From: Monosiga brevicollis MX1
Lineage: Eukaryota; Opisthokonta; Choanoflagellata; Craspedida; Salpingoecidae
Direction of reading: 5' to 3'
Assembly: GCF_000002865.3 (NCBI RefSeq)
Contig: NW_001865043.1
Span: 602,513 to 661,752, forward strand
DNA length: 59,240 nt
The stretch's first letter is position 1. Every line of letters begins with the position of its first letter. The notes beneath the pieces are model-generated. The model had not been told where the DNA came from, did not search any database, and saw only the letters and a program-made list of their open reading frames with translations. This document shows positions 10,068 through 30,657 of the stretch, one piece after another. The position numbers and the translations under genes were made by a program.

Positions 10068-13000
10068 TCACCCAAACAAGTCATCGCTGAAATCCTGGTC
10101 AGCAATGGCATGCGGTCCTGACTCAGCTTGTGTATTGTACAAAGGTGGAGCATCAGAACCCAACGAATGACCAGAGCGACCGGTGGAGGGACCCAAGTCC
10201 ACTGGGTCATCTCTCATTTCCCGAGTACCAATGGCGCTTGCTTTGGGATCCTCATCAATATCCTGCGTGACGCCGACGTCCACGTCCCTATCGACATCAA
10301 GTGTTGCCTCTTCCAGGTCGTCTGGAACGGGATTTGTGCTCGAGGTAGTGGTTATTGAAGCTCGCTTAGAGGGCGGATCTGGCTCCATGATCCGCAAACC
10401 TGGCTGTGGCTCAACATCATCCACAGGCTTTTGGGCAGATTGAGAGTCGTGATGAGTTTTGAGCCGTGTTGATGCTGTACTGCCCGTGTGATTCACAAAA
10501 AGTGCACAGCCAGTCACACCACGATGACGAGCAATTTGCAATGCCGCGCGCAGCACGGCTATAGACACACTGCCCTGGCTAGCTTGGGGCTCAGCGTCAG
10601 TGCGGGGCTCTTCAGTTGCAGCCGCGCAAGCAAGCGGAGTTACTTTGGGCGCACCGGTCTTGGTGTTGGGTGCATGACGGCGCTGTGTGCGCGTTGTCTC
10701 CTCATCTGCTCGCAACGGGCGAGTCTGAAACATCAAAGGCAAAGCCCGACGGGGGCGCGCTTGGTCGGGACTGGGAAGCCCACTGGTCGACCACGCCCGA
10801 TGCCCGCGCTTGTCCTTCTTGCTTCTCGGACGCTCAGCAGCAGACGGCAGTACAGCAATATCACGCGCTTGTCGAGTCGATGGATCTGTTTGGAGTGTTG
10901 CAGCTGCATTGGTTGCGCTACCGCAAGCATTGCGCACGGTGCACGATCCAAGATCTGGAGGAAGCGCCTCACCTCTGGATGAAGCGGGGGCAGCTCGCGG
11001 GTCAAAGGCTGGGGTTCGTGTCGAGACAGCTGGTGATTGCGATGAATCAGCCAGTTTTCTTGCATCCTCAACGCCAAGGTCCGAGTCCGTTGATATGGGT
11101 GTCGAATGTCTTGTCGAGCTGGCAGTGTCAACATCACCCTGCGGTAGCTCGAGTGCTTGCAGCGCCAGCGCAGCCGCATGTTTGCACATAAACAGGCCCC
11201 TGCTGGCCGGGCAGGTGCAGGTGAAATGTTGCACAGCCGTCGAAGATAACACCACCTGGACTTTATAGCGTTCCTCGTGAGTCCCCAGGGCAGTGGCACA
11301 CCACGTGGTACGCGGGGCGTCGGTCGTCACCGTGCCAAGCCACTGACGGCAGGCTTGCGCGCGCTGGAAGACAGCCTCGCTGCCACAGCGAGCCATGATG
11401 TCAGCTGATAAGATCCGGGCATCATCATGTGTCTGTTCCGGCAAAGTTGTCGAGTTGAGAGGGGATGGAGATGGGGATTCCTGCGGCCACTGATAGATGG
11501 GACTCAGAGCTTGTGCATCTGTTCGGTGAGCGGCTTGCAAGATGAGCCCCGCAACGCGTTCAACAAGGGCCGGATTGTCGACAACAAGGCCAAGAAGCAT
11601 GTCTTGGTGGTGAAGCATCACCTCGCTGCTTGTCTCGCCCGGGGCACCAGCGAGTAACAGAGGCCAGGCTCTTGCAGGCGGGGCACAGCACTCGGGCTCA
11701 AGAAGGACTCTAACATCCAGGTTGAGTGGAACGTGTGCATCCTTGCGCGTGCCCGCCTTGTAGTGAGACTGGGCCGCAAAGGTGCAAGGGGTGTACAAGG
11801 CAAGATATCGAAGCGCATCTCCCATGCCAGGGGCTGTGGTGGGGCAGTCCGCCTGCGATGTGGACGCCGAGCCAGTGGAACGAAATCGATGATGCGTGAG
11901 GCTGCTGGGCCGGAGCAGCACTTCTTGAAATGTGACTTGGTGGCGCCACCCACGACCTGCTGGTTGGCTGCTTAAAAGAACACTTCCACGCTGACGCGGG
12001 TTGAGGCCCCATGCGGCGGCTAGAACCAACGCAGCATTGGGCTCGGACAGCTGACCGGCAGCCCTTACAAGGCAGCACAGGACTGGCGCTAGCACTTGAC
12101 GCGAAACGAGCTGGAGTTGCGGTCGCACTTGATCATACCATCCGTCGGCAATAGGACCTTCATAAAAAAAGCTCACAAGAGGCGGCCCTTGTCCTCTATG
12201 CTTGCGTGCGTGGCATGAAACAGACGTGGTCAGTGTATGTGTGTGTGTGGGTGTGTGTGTGGTGGGGGTCGCATTCGGTAGCAGAGGAGGGATTTGAGGA
12301 AGAAGTGACCAGGACCAGGAAAGCTGGCGGTGCGGAAAGCAAGGGGCCAGGACAAACATGCATGGCAGGCTAAGAGGGCACACGTAGACTCACTCTTGGT
12401 TGGAAAAGCGTGCCATCCAGAGCAAAAGTGCGTTGGCTACGGTCGAGCGCTCATGCTCAGAGAGCCGCAGGAAACCAGCCAGCTCCACAAAGACGGTCGG
12501 ACTTGGAAGCTACGAAAGGGCGCACCGAGTGAACAGAAGTGAGCGCAGTAGCAACATGCGGGTTGATAGAGCGCATCAAAATCCCTGCATCCACCCGGCT
12601 CTTGTCTCCTTGGTAGCCACGGGTCCATGCTCATGGGAATCACAACGAATCTAGGTAGGGCTGATCTGACCTCGAAGGTTGCTGGACAAAGCTGCGAAGA
12701 TTGCAGCGTCGTGTCAAGGGTAGCAATATTGTGGTGAGCGTGAGATGTCGGCGTTAAGCAATGCGATGGTGCTAGTGTGGACACGTTCTGCAAAGCATCG
12801 ATGGCGAGGTCCTACCAAGGGCATGGTCGTCGTGGTCGTCGTGGTCGTCGTGGCAGCAACAGAGGCGCCCTCTGTGCGAGTCGAATCAGCTTTGGCACGA
12901 TCATTGTCCAGGAGCATCAGGTCTCGTTCCAAGGCATGGCTCAACTGATGCGGCAAGGTTCCGCTCGCACGAATCTGGACTGGGTTCTGGTGAGGCTCCA

Positions 13001-13459
13001 GCAGCAAGGCCCGGGCCAGGAGGCCCGTGTGCCAGTAGCCCTGGAGCAGGGTCTGGCCCTGTCCGGCTGCGCACCCAGGTGTATCAGCAGAAAGGTGAGA
13101 ACAGGCTGTTTGCACTTGATGAGATGCGGTTGGAACTTGCCACCCGCCCACCCACCTTGTGATTCAAGATGGTGGATGCGAAACTGAATGGGGACTTGCG
13201 TGAGCTTGAGCAGCCGTGACATGTAGGTCTCGGCCAAGTCCGGATGACGAAGCTCGGTGTGATACAGGCAGACGTGATTTGCGTTGTGCAAGTGCTCCAC
13301 AACTTCCTGGAGAACGTCATGGTCGAGCCGTACCTGAACCCCGCCCTGCCGCTTATCCCAGTCCAAGTTGCTCACGTAGGCATGGTCAAGGTAATGGCAT
13401 CTCGCGACGAGGGAGGGGCTGCAAAAGGGTGCTGCCACGATCAGGACGACCTGAACCAT
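10068..13459 (-). CDS. SWIM zinc-finger protein with a long disordered tail
   Basis: The C-terminal part is one long exon, 12195-10068. It joins in frame to an upstream exon, 12509-12394 (LAGFLRLSEHE). Together these give 748 codons. A SWIM finger is visible as C-T-C followed seven residues later by CKH (CTCPASRGLFMCKHAAA), after a strand-rich segment. About 400 residues after it are low-complexity, rich in Ser/Thr/Asp/Arg, and probably disordered. Exons further upstream on the same strand are likely at about 13454-13155 (frame with HLHNANHVCLYHTELRH) and 13100-12700, but I could not join them with confidence, so the N-terminus and start are unresolved. SWIM domains bind zinc and often nucleic acid or partner proteins; the role here is unknown. 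The upstream exons could be a separate gene. Confidence 0.6.
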
Positions 13460-17253
<3,794 letters not shown>

Positions 17254-17550
17254 GCGTCAATTGCAGCTCGCAGCATCATCCTGGAAGAGCATGCCCTTGC
17301 AGCGCGCGCCCAAGCATCAAGCAAGGGACGAACGCAGTCTTTGTAGCTTTGCTTGCGCACTCCCAACGCCACGATACCACGATTCCAATTGATTTGCGTG
17401 CACACCCATATGGTTGTCCTTCCACATCATCATCTCTCTGAGCTAACCGCTTAAATTTTGGTGACCAGACATCAACGACAGAGAAAGATGGCAAAATAAG
17501 AAACACTTGGCTCGAGACTCGCCGAGCCAGCACGTCTAGGTCTCACATGG
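17254..17550. other. Tail-to-tail spacer between the protease and the DUF389 gene
   Basis: This stretch of 297 bp between two stop codons holds no feature beyond the probable 3' untranslated regions. Confidence 0.45.
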
Positions 17551-20500
17551 CTAAACATCTGAGTGTTGGGCACGGTGTGCGGCGGGAACTTCGGCGCCCT
17601 CGTCTGCCGAAGTGGAAGCCGTGGAAATGGCATCGGGTGGGAGCACGCGCTGGCTATCAGGCAAGATGCTATCCGATACAACGACTGGCGTGTGGATGGT
17701 ACTCATGGGCTGAGCTTGAGCGCCATCTGACGCACCATTCGTTGGAGCAACACCGGCGTCCGGCGTGCCTGCTGCGCCCTTGCTATGCGGTCCGTGGCGG
17801 GATAGCGCTTGCACAAGCGGGGCTAGACTGCTCGGCTGCTCAGCGGACTCCTTGACCGTTGCCTCAGAATCTAAATCGTCCCCGCTGGCACGTGGAGGCC
17901 GGTAAAGCGATTCACGAAGAACGGTAGACGTTCGCTTGTGGGGTGCATGTACCGGTACGTCTCCCGTGGTATTCTCGTCGCGTTTCCAAGACGGCACAAC
18001 TCGAGCTGATGGTCGTCCCTCCTGTTCAGGGTCGGCATCTTCAGGAGCACCCTTGACGACTCGACTGGATGGTTGTGCATTGGGCTGGTCCGAAAGGCCT
18101 GGCTCGTCAAAAAGGGCAGGATCCAGGCGACCTCGGTTTTGTGTTCGCTGATTAATCGTGGTATATGTGGCGCCATGGACGGCTGCACAAGCAGGCAAGC
18201 GATGGCAATCCGTGCTCAGTCAATCATCCAGCGAAAGCAGGCAGCCCCCCTCCCATGCGGTCATCTTGTGGACAAGGAAAGTTTGTTGAATCGTCAAGCA
18301 TGCTGGGGATACCACAGCGACACAGAACTTACTTGGCTGGGCCAGAGCTCCGGCTCCGGTGTGGCGATGGCGAAGAGCTAAAATGGTGAAAACAGACATT
18401 GAGGGAGCGGAAGAAAAGGCATTCAACGCTACCAGCCGCACCGCACACGCAGAGCCACTCGTACCTTGAGGATGGAATGGCGCAGAGCCTTTGAGTGGCA
18501 AAAAGGCCTTTTCAGAGTCTAAAATGCACGCCAGTATACAATGATGTTACTAATAGTGTGTACTGCAGCGGGCGTGTGCGGCCGCATGACGCCGCACCAA
18601 AGTCTTTGACGCGCGGATTGAGGGTTGCTTGACGCTGGGCCTCGAGCTGCTCAGCGCGCATGGCATGGAGCTCATCCTCATAATCATTGACATCCTCCTC
18701 TTCAGCCACCGTCTGAACCAGGCACGGGGCCACGGACACGCCTGTGAGCTTGCCGTCATTCCCGAAATTGTATCACCACCAGCGCAACGGGGGTTGACCC
18801 CACAAGTGCCACACACCTCCAACGGTTGACCATTTACAAGTTTCTTGACCTGCTTGGCCATCTTGATGGAGGTTTTACCCTGGTTGATTTGATGCTCGCG
18901 GTAGACGGGAATTTGATGGTGCCACAGCTCACTCTTGCCGGTGATTTTCTGACAGGCACGAGCATAAGAGAAGAAGGGTTGGTGAAACGCGTGCTGGTCA
19001 CGAGGGGCACAGGGTAGATCGAGAAGACAACAAGAGAAGACAACAAGCCCAACAACTCCCTACCGGAATGGCGCTCTTGACGTAGAGAGACGCAATGCCC
19101 ATAACAAAGATAACCAAGATGTTCATCAAGACCAAAGCAAAGCTGACACCGCCCAGTTCAAAGTACTCTGACACTTTTCGCTCGGGTTCGCCCATGATAG
19201 CAGCCACGATGCCAAAGCCAAAGAGCAAGCCGGTGTTCACGGCGGGGGGCAAAAGTGAGGCCGAGATGGCCACGCCAACCAGACTGCCCGTGTTGTTTCC
19301 AAGAACCGAAAGCGCAACGCCAATGCCCGAGGGAATGGCAATGCCCAAGCCCACAAGCAAACCTTCACTGGTTCCGCTATACGTCCGATCGCAGGCAAAG
19401 AAATGTTGATGAGAACTGCATATCTTGCAGGAGAAGGTATAAAGATGCGTCGGCCAGAATTGTCACAATGCTCACCGGCTACGCATAAACTCGCTGGGAA
19501 AGTCCCAACCGGGACCCCAGTAGCCTGTAACCAGGCCAAAGGCCAGACCTGCAGCCACACGCGCGGCAAAGAGTGAATAAATGTGGTCTGGCTACTTCTG
19601 CCGTCGTTGTGGGACCCGCAAGGTCAAATAGCTCAGCCATCAAGAACCAACCAGAAAAAAAGCACATGCCAAGGCCCACGGCCTCGGAAATCAGTCCTTG
19701 CCGACTGCTCGTATGGTTCCGCACACCAACGGGCCGGCATACAGCAAAGTAGACAAATAAAAAAAAACCACGCGACATGGAATCGTGTGAGCAATGTTTT
19801 GCGATTACGACGCTTTGTTGGGGAGGGCGACGAGGGAGATCCAAAAATCAAAGCGTCACACTGCACACAATGATGAAGGGCGCGTCTTGAGATCAACGTA
19901 CATGAGATCAGGTTCTCGGATGGTGACGCCAAAGGTGAACGCGAGAATGGGACCCTGCAAATGCAGTGGTGGATTGATGAGTACGGCCAAGGCGCGAGCG
20001 GTGGTGGGCAATGCACAAGAAGAAAAGCAGTCTTGGCCCAATGCCTGACTGCACTTGTACTCTTTCGATGACGAGGATCGCTGCGGGACTTTGTGTGTTT
20101 GTGCAGGCAGGTATACGCCGAAACGGCAGAAAAATATGTGCGACGCACCATAAGAGGAGAAATGAGCATACTGGCCACGGTAGCCACGGTATCATCACGG
20201 CCCAGGCCCAAGGCAGCAATAATGCTAATTCACGCAAGCCAGAAGGCATGAGCCTGTCAGACAGAACAGAATCACTCTTGACCCGGCTGCTCTCATGAGC
20301 GTGTGGATGCCACAACTGTGGTGGAAACATTCTAAACTTGGGACAAGCATGGCTCGGAATCGCGAGGTGAGCCCAACCTCGCCGCAAAGCAGAGGCCGTA
20401 GTAGTCGAGTGTCAGTGCGGCGCTCCCCTTGAGACCGTTGATAATCTAGGGCATCACGACCAGCGGGGGTCAAAGACGTTGTAAGTTCGGTGCCCTCGGC

Positions 20501-21357
20501 TCCAATCAAACCCAAGCTCCTGAGAAGGGACGAGAGCAGCCTACCTGCACAATGGTGACTCGAGCCTTGATGTAATCACTTTTCTTGGATTCTTCATCGG
20601 GTGAGCGTTCGGGGAGACGCAATACCATGGGCATCAGGCTGGCAACAAAGCAAACACAGCGGCCATGATGAGCTGAAATACCCAGAGCCGGGGAGGCGGG
20701 GTGCTTGTGAGATAAACAAGCCTAAACTGAACAACGCCGTACCCACCCTAGCATCGTATTAGAGTTGGCTTCGCCAATGCCTAAGTCCTGAATGATGGAG
20801 AGGAGCCGCTCCGTAGTTTCACCGGCGAAAGATGGAATCCAAACCTGCATTGACCAAACCAAAGACCCGCCAAGCCAAGAGAGTGAGACCCCTCGTCGAG
20901 TCTGGAGAGCAACGACGGAGAAGCAAGAGCAGGGGGAAGGGGACAAGGTCGGCAAATGATGAAGGTCGATGACCGGGCCAACACACCGTCATTTGGGTGT
21001 TGTCCACTGTCGAAAAGGTGGTTTGAGCGCTGGTTGAGTCGGAGACCAACGCGTTATCAGCCCTGGCCATCTCTGGGCCTTCAATCTCAGACTCTTGCCA
21101 AATGGCATCCTTGATCTTGGCTTGGGCCAAGGCCTCGCGCAATTTCTATCATAATGCAGCACGGCGCGGGTGACTGTTGGGCTGACAGCTGGCAGCTGGC
21201 GACTTTGGCCAGACGGACACTCGACAAGATAGGCAGGCCATACGTCAAGCAGAAAGTGAGCTTCCTCCTTGGTCTTGGCATGGCGGTCAGTGTGCCGAAA
21301 ACGATAAATCTTGTGCGCCTTCTTGAAGGAGACAACGAGCATCTCCGGGGCCGACAT
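17551..21357 (-). CDS. DUF389-family multispanning membrane protein with a disordered tail
   Basis: Fifteen exons give 697 codons: 21357-21244, 21145-20987, 20844-20747, 20638-20545, 20445-20378, 20224-20149, 19954-19902, 19704-19680, 19591-19476, 19376-19064, 18948-18817, 18712-18598, 18518-18465, 18377-18333 and 18182-17551. The N-terminal third is soluble. The membrane core has the family's hallmarks: MLISPLMGPILAFTFG, then AIPSGIGVA, then VGVAISASLLPPAVNTG. The C-terminal ~330 residues are hydrophilic, with an acidic coil (AEEEDVNDYEDEL) and a Ser/Pro/Asp-rich end. DUF389 proteins are common in bacteria and archaea; their transport function is not established. The intron 19679-19592 is required to keep frame: reading through gives a hydrophobic stretch and then a frame break. 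Splice choices in the last four exons are less certain. Confidence 0.8.
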
Positions 21358-21594
21358 GGCGGCGGTGCGTGCAGAGCTGGAGCTCAACCCTTCACAGCCT
21401 GGTCGGGGAAACAGCCAGTGCCAAAAGTGGTCAGACCAAGGTCAAGCAAATGCCACAACGAATGCAGCCAGGACCCCCTTATCGACCAATGCAAGACCGC
21501 CAGAGGAGAGCGAGCGGGCGAACACCTTGCAACTCTGGACCCGAGTCACAGCTCGCACCTGACAACACTCCGATCGGCGAAAACGTCGCAGCAC

Positions 21595-21648
<54 letters not shown>

Positions 21649-21722
21649 GTGTTCTCTTTTCCTGTGTCTTTGCTCTTTACTTCTCTCTTTCTCAAACCGA
21701 CCAAACCAATTCATTCTTCTCT

Positions 21723-21758
<36 letters not shown>

Positions 21759-21896
21759 TCTTGCTGCAACCCAAATGTCATCATGTTCCTGCTTTCGTCT
21801 GTTTTGTCAGATAAGATTATAGCGCACGAACGCAGTGAAATCTTCTCTTGCTCTGTTGATGTTTTATTTTGTTTTTTTGGTACAAGTCAAAGAAGG
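21358..21896. other. Divergent intergenic region with CT-rich tracts
   Basis: It lies between the DUF389 start (-) and the alpha-galactosidase start (+). Pyrimidine-rich (CT)n runs at about 21600-21648 and 21728-21754 lie 140-300 bp upstream of the galactosidase start on its coding strand. The long frame running through them into the galactosidase is a by-product of the repeat. Confidence 0.55.
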
Positions 21897-24008
21897 ATGA
21901 TGGTGCTGGTTTTGCTGATCCCCTTGCTCATGGGCGGCGTCGTGCATGGGCAGGGCCCGTATGGTCAGGCCAAGACGCCGGCCATGGGCTGGCGCAGCTG
22001 GAACTGTTACCATGCCGACATTGATCAAGGCAAGATGGAGAGCGTCATGGCTGCCATGGTTAACCGAAGTCGGCTGGTGGTCGGGCAGCCCACCAGTCTG
22101 CACGATCTAGGCTATCAAGATGTGGGCCTGGACGACAACTGGCAAGCCTGTGGCGCCGGCCATCAAGGTAGCTTTTTTTCAGAAGACGGCACACCACTCA
22201 TCAATACCGATCGCTTTCCCAACATGACGGCCATGGTGGAGCACGGTCATGCACTTGGACTCAAGGTGCATGCATCTGCGATCCTGTCTCGTCCAATGCC
22301 ATCGCCGTGCAAGAGCGTTGCAGGGGCTCACGAACGGTAGCATCTGCCTAGGTGGGTTGGTACATGAACAACTGCATCTGCTCCGTGACCAACATTACGG
22401 ACACGGACTTTGTGGATCGCATTTACAAGGGCTTTGTCAACGCGCTGACGCGCTACGGCTACGATGGCGTCAAGCTCGATGGCTGCTCTCAGTTCAAGGA
22501 CACGCACTATTGGGCCCAGCTCCTCAATGCGACGGGCCGCAAAGTACGTCAGACACGTGATCCTTGCCACATGTAGCAATCCCGCCTTCAATCGTGCACG
22601 CTGACCTATACTGTTCTGACCATGGTTGTATGGTTGTGCGTGTGCACATAGGTGTTGGTCGAAAACTGTCACAACACGGCGCAGCCTTCCGATCCCAGTG
22701 CTACCTGCGATTTCAATTGGTACCGGTGCGTGCAAAATCTGCCTTGTCCCATCTCGCTCTGGCCCACCTCTCTTTGCTTGGCTCATGCAACGCCGCTGCG
22801 ATGGGGACTAGCACGAGCACCGACATTACCTCAACTTGGAGCTCCGTGTTCAGCAACCTCCAAACAACTGTTCAGTACCAAGGCCAGGCACCCTTGAGTC
22901 ACCCGTCGTGTTGGGCCTGTAAGCCGTTGTTTCTCTGCCCGGGGGGGGGCACTTTTCTCAAGCCAAGGCTGTTATGATGGTTGTCTTCGTGCCTGGCTGT
23001 TAGGAACGCAATTTTTGTTTACTTGGCTTTGCTTTTTTTTTTTTTTTTGCATGTAATTGGTTCGGTTTTGTTTCTCACGTGATTGGGTATGCCGATGCAT
23101 TGGTAGACCCGGATATGTTGGAAGTGGGGAACCTGGGCACCTATGAGGAAAATCGCGCGCACTTTGGTGCTTGGTGCGTCGTGAGCTCGCCCCTCATCTT
23201 GGGACTTGATTTGCTTGATGACGTCCGAGTGGATGGCATCTGGGACATTGTATCAAACCGGGAGGCCATTGCTGTTAATCAACAATATGCGGGTCATCCC
23301 GGTACCCGGGTGCACGTTTGGAATGACACGGCGCCCCCTCCACCAGTGGTGATGGGCACGACTGTCTATGCTGTGGCTTGCGACGATGCGGACATGACAC
23401 AGCAGCGGTGGTCGTACGATTCAGAGACGGGCAGGGTAATCTCCCCCCAAGAGCTCTGCCTTTCCGGCGCAGACAGCAGCCACGTGCAAGTGAAGGAGTG
23501 TGACACCAGTGACCCTGCTCAGCGGTTTGATTTCAACTTGAACAAGCCTGCAGGCTTGTGCAGCCACGGCTCAACCACGTGTTTAGATATTTGGGCTGGC
23601 AACGGAGAACCGGCTGGGCCTCAAGTTCAAATGTACCCCTTTCACAATGGTAGCAACGAGCTTTTTACACTCACTGACCTCGGCCAACTCAAGTCGGCAG
23701 ACGCCCTGTGTTTGGCAGCACGGGCAGCAGCCCCAAGCCCCGTGGTCACCGTCCAGGCTGAAGCCTGGGCCAAGCCGCAACCAAATGGGAGCGTGGCCCT
23801 CTTTGTGGTCAACAACCTGCCGGCGGGCACCTCCAACCTGACGCTCACAGTCGACTTTGCATGGCTTGAGGTGTTTACCACAGCAACGCGTTTTGCGGTG
23901 CGGGACCTTTGGCAACATGTCAATGTTGGAACGAGCTCCGAGTCACTCGAGGTGGCTGGCCTGGGATCTCACGACAGCGCCTTCTACCTCCTGACGCCAA
24001 GTACATAA
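21897..24008 (+). CDS. Secreted alpha-galactosidase (GH27) with a ricin-like insert
   Basis: Five exons (21897-22265, 22352-22543, 22652-22725, 22812-22918, 23107-24008) give 547 codons. Residues 1-19 form a signal peptide. The barrel opens with TPAMGWRSWNCY, as in GH27. The catalytic nucleophile is Asp166 in DGVKLDGC. The acid/base Asp is ~250 in YPDMLEVGN, where most relatives have NDPDM. WCVVSSPLILG and NREAIAVNQ follow. Between the barrel and the C-terminal beta domain sits a ~120-residue segment with QQRW, CLSG and CLDIW motifs, like a ricin-type beta-trefoil (CBM13). The end (FVVNNLPAG through DSAFYLLTP) is the usual antiparallel domain. The expected activity is removal of terminal alpha-galactose, or alpha-N-acetylgalactosamine. 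The last acceptor, at 23106, is inferred from frame. Confidence 0.87.
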
Positions 24009-24265
24009 GAGTTTGACGGAGACTACATAAGAGTTTTGTCGCTGCCTCTGCCCCCCTTCAGTCGATAACATGAACCTGGCATCATATCAGAGGTCGGAAC
24101 CGTCCTTTGTCGAACCAGCACCACAAAGCTTCCGGGTACATCGATTGGATGGTCTCAGGCATGTAAGCCCGGTCAAGGGACTATGCAACACGGTCAAATA
24201 GCAGACATCAGGGGTTCAAGGAATGACGGGAGGATAAGGAACAGGACGCCCTTGTTCCGGTCTGT

Positions 24266-24728
24266 TTAATGGGCGCGCTGCGCTTCAGGGAGGACGTAGT
24301 TCGAGGCCGTCGGTTGCCATAATTGCATGATGGTACGCTATCGGCACAACGTTGTGCATGAGTTTTGTTGGCTAGACGACCATGCAAGACAAGGCAACTT
24401 GCAAGAAATGCGCACGCTGTGGCCATGCACTAAGAAGAAGAGTAAAATTGTAAAAGGACAAGCATACCTGGCGGCGAACGAGGTCGAGCTGCTCGCGACC
24501 GTTCTGGAGCAAGCGCTCCACGGCAGCCGGGTCCTGCTCGGTCGCATGCAGCTTGAAGCCCTGACGGATGCGACGCTTGGCGTACTCCCTGCAGACGCGG
24601 CACCGGCTTTAGTGAGCAATGTAATCCAAGGATACCCTGTTTGAGAGCGTCAAAACGCACCGCATGTTGTAAGCGGCCAGGCCCTGAGCCTCCTTCAAGA
24701 GTTGGCGATACAAGCGAAGGGTCGACAT
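24266..24728 (-). CDS. LYRM4: LYR-motif protein LYRM4/ISD11, Fe-S cluster assembly
   Basis: Three small exons (24728-24661, 24588-24468, 24337-24266) give 86 codons, close to the ~91 of human LYRM4. The LYR motif is at residues 5-7 (LRLYRQLLKEA), followed by AAYNMREYAKRRIRQGF, matching the family's YNYR..A..RIR pattern. The C-terminal exon reads QLWQPTASNYVLPE, in the place of the family's QLYS...L end. By family the protein binds acyl carrier protein and stabilises the cysteine desulfurase NFS1 in the mitochondrial matrix. It is tail to tail with the galactosidase gene, with 257 bp between stops, and head to head with the m-AAA protease gene. The last exon is assigned by frame and weak similarity. 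Confidence 0.85.
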
Positions 24729-25505
24729 GCTGCCGATGGGTGGTCGAGAAGTGTAGTTGGTCGCAGGACAGGCGCGTCGTATTCCAATCTATGTTGGGCA
24801 GAAGCGTGAATGCAGCCGTACAGCGCAACCCCCCACTAGACCACTGCATTCTTCCCAACCAGCGCCCATGACCATCATGCGACCCGAAATCGACAGCCGC
24901 GCCGACTCACACCGACCTGCGCAGCTGCAGCAGCAATAGCAACAGCAACAGCAAAGAAATGAGCGTCAGCATGCCCCAATCTTAACTTTACCTCTTGTAA
25001 CTTGATCCGTTGATGCGACACATCATAACGTTCTGCCATGACGTTACGCCACATTACATCCCTGACTTGGGATGCTGTGTTGTTGTGTTTTGATGTTTTA
25101 GTGTTGTACATTGGTGTTGTTGCGCTTTCCCCTTCATTGCCGGATGGAAGCGCAAAGCCTGCATTTGCCTGGTCCTTGGTTCAGGCCCCGCTGGTTTTTT
25201 TTTTTTTTTTCGGTGAACCTTGGGCTTCCGGGTCGCGCAGGGCGTGTTTGCTCGCGGTACGGCTGTTGGCACTACTTGTTTCAGTGCCCTTTGTTGTCAG
25301 TTTGGCTTGGCGCCACCTCTGTGGTATGTGGGGTCATCTGCGACGCACACACATCACACAAAACGACCGCCTTTTTGGACACCTGCTTGACGACTCCAGC
25401 CAACTCGGCGCGCACACTGCACACTGCGCACGAGGTGAAATAGACATCTCACACGTGCCAATTGCTCCCTGCCGCAGACATTGGGTTTTGCAACTGCCAG
25501 CCGTC
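24729..25505. promoter_or_regulatory. Divergent promoter region between two mitochondrial-protein genes
   Basis: LYRM4 (-) starts at 24728 and the m-AAA protease (+) at 25506, so both promoters must lie in these 777 bp. A CAG/CAA-like run is at 24924-24957 and a T-run at 25195-25210. I recognise no specific transcription-factor site. Confidence 0.45.
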
Positions 25506-30027
<4,522 letters not shown>

Positions 30028-30657
30028 AAAGAACGTGTGCGTGCACACGCTGACAAGATGGCCAAAGACAAGGGCCGCTGAGCGGGCGCCCGACCTACAG
30101 GCCTGGGTTTCGCACTGGCAAGTGACATGCTTCAGACGTAACCCAACACAAATTAACGTCCTACTTTTGTTTTACAAGACCAGACCATGGCCGTGCCATA
30201 CCTGTGTGTGTTCTGCTCCTTCTGGAAATGTCTCGTTTCCAGCAAGAAACAAAGGCCACATCAGACAAGGTCAATTATCAATGGTCTCAACGTTTTAACC
30301 AGCAAAAGCATTGAAAAGATTATTACAAATTAGGGCCCCAACAAAGCACAATCACAAGACATGACACGAATGCAGCCGAGTAGTGAGGTGGGTTGCACCG
30401 CCACAGAAACGACCAGACTTGATTCGACGAAAGGGGGCAAAGAAAAAAAAAGAAAAAGGAAAGAAAAAAAAACAAGGATCGTGTAGCCAGTGATGCACTC
30501 GCTGACACGCAACATGCAGCACCGAAGCTCGCTTAGCTTAAACGAAGAAACAAGAACACGATTGAAAAGGGATGAATCAAGAAATCGAGTGAACGAGGCC
30601 TCAAGACATCAAAAAAGGATGAGGTCGGCTACCGATAAGCTGGTGCAACGCGCTGCG
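30028..30657. other. Tail-to-tail intergenic region
   Basis: It separates the stop codons of the m-AAA protease (+) and the RhoGEF (-). It has A-rich runs at about 30441-30475 and no convincing coding sequence. Confidence 0.45.
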
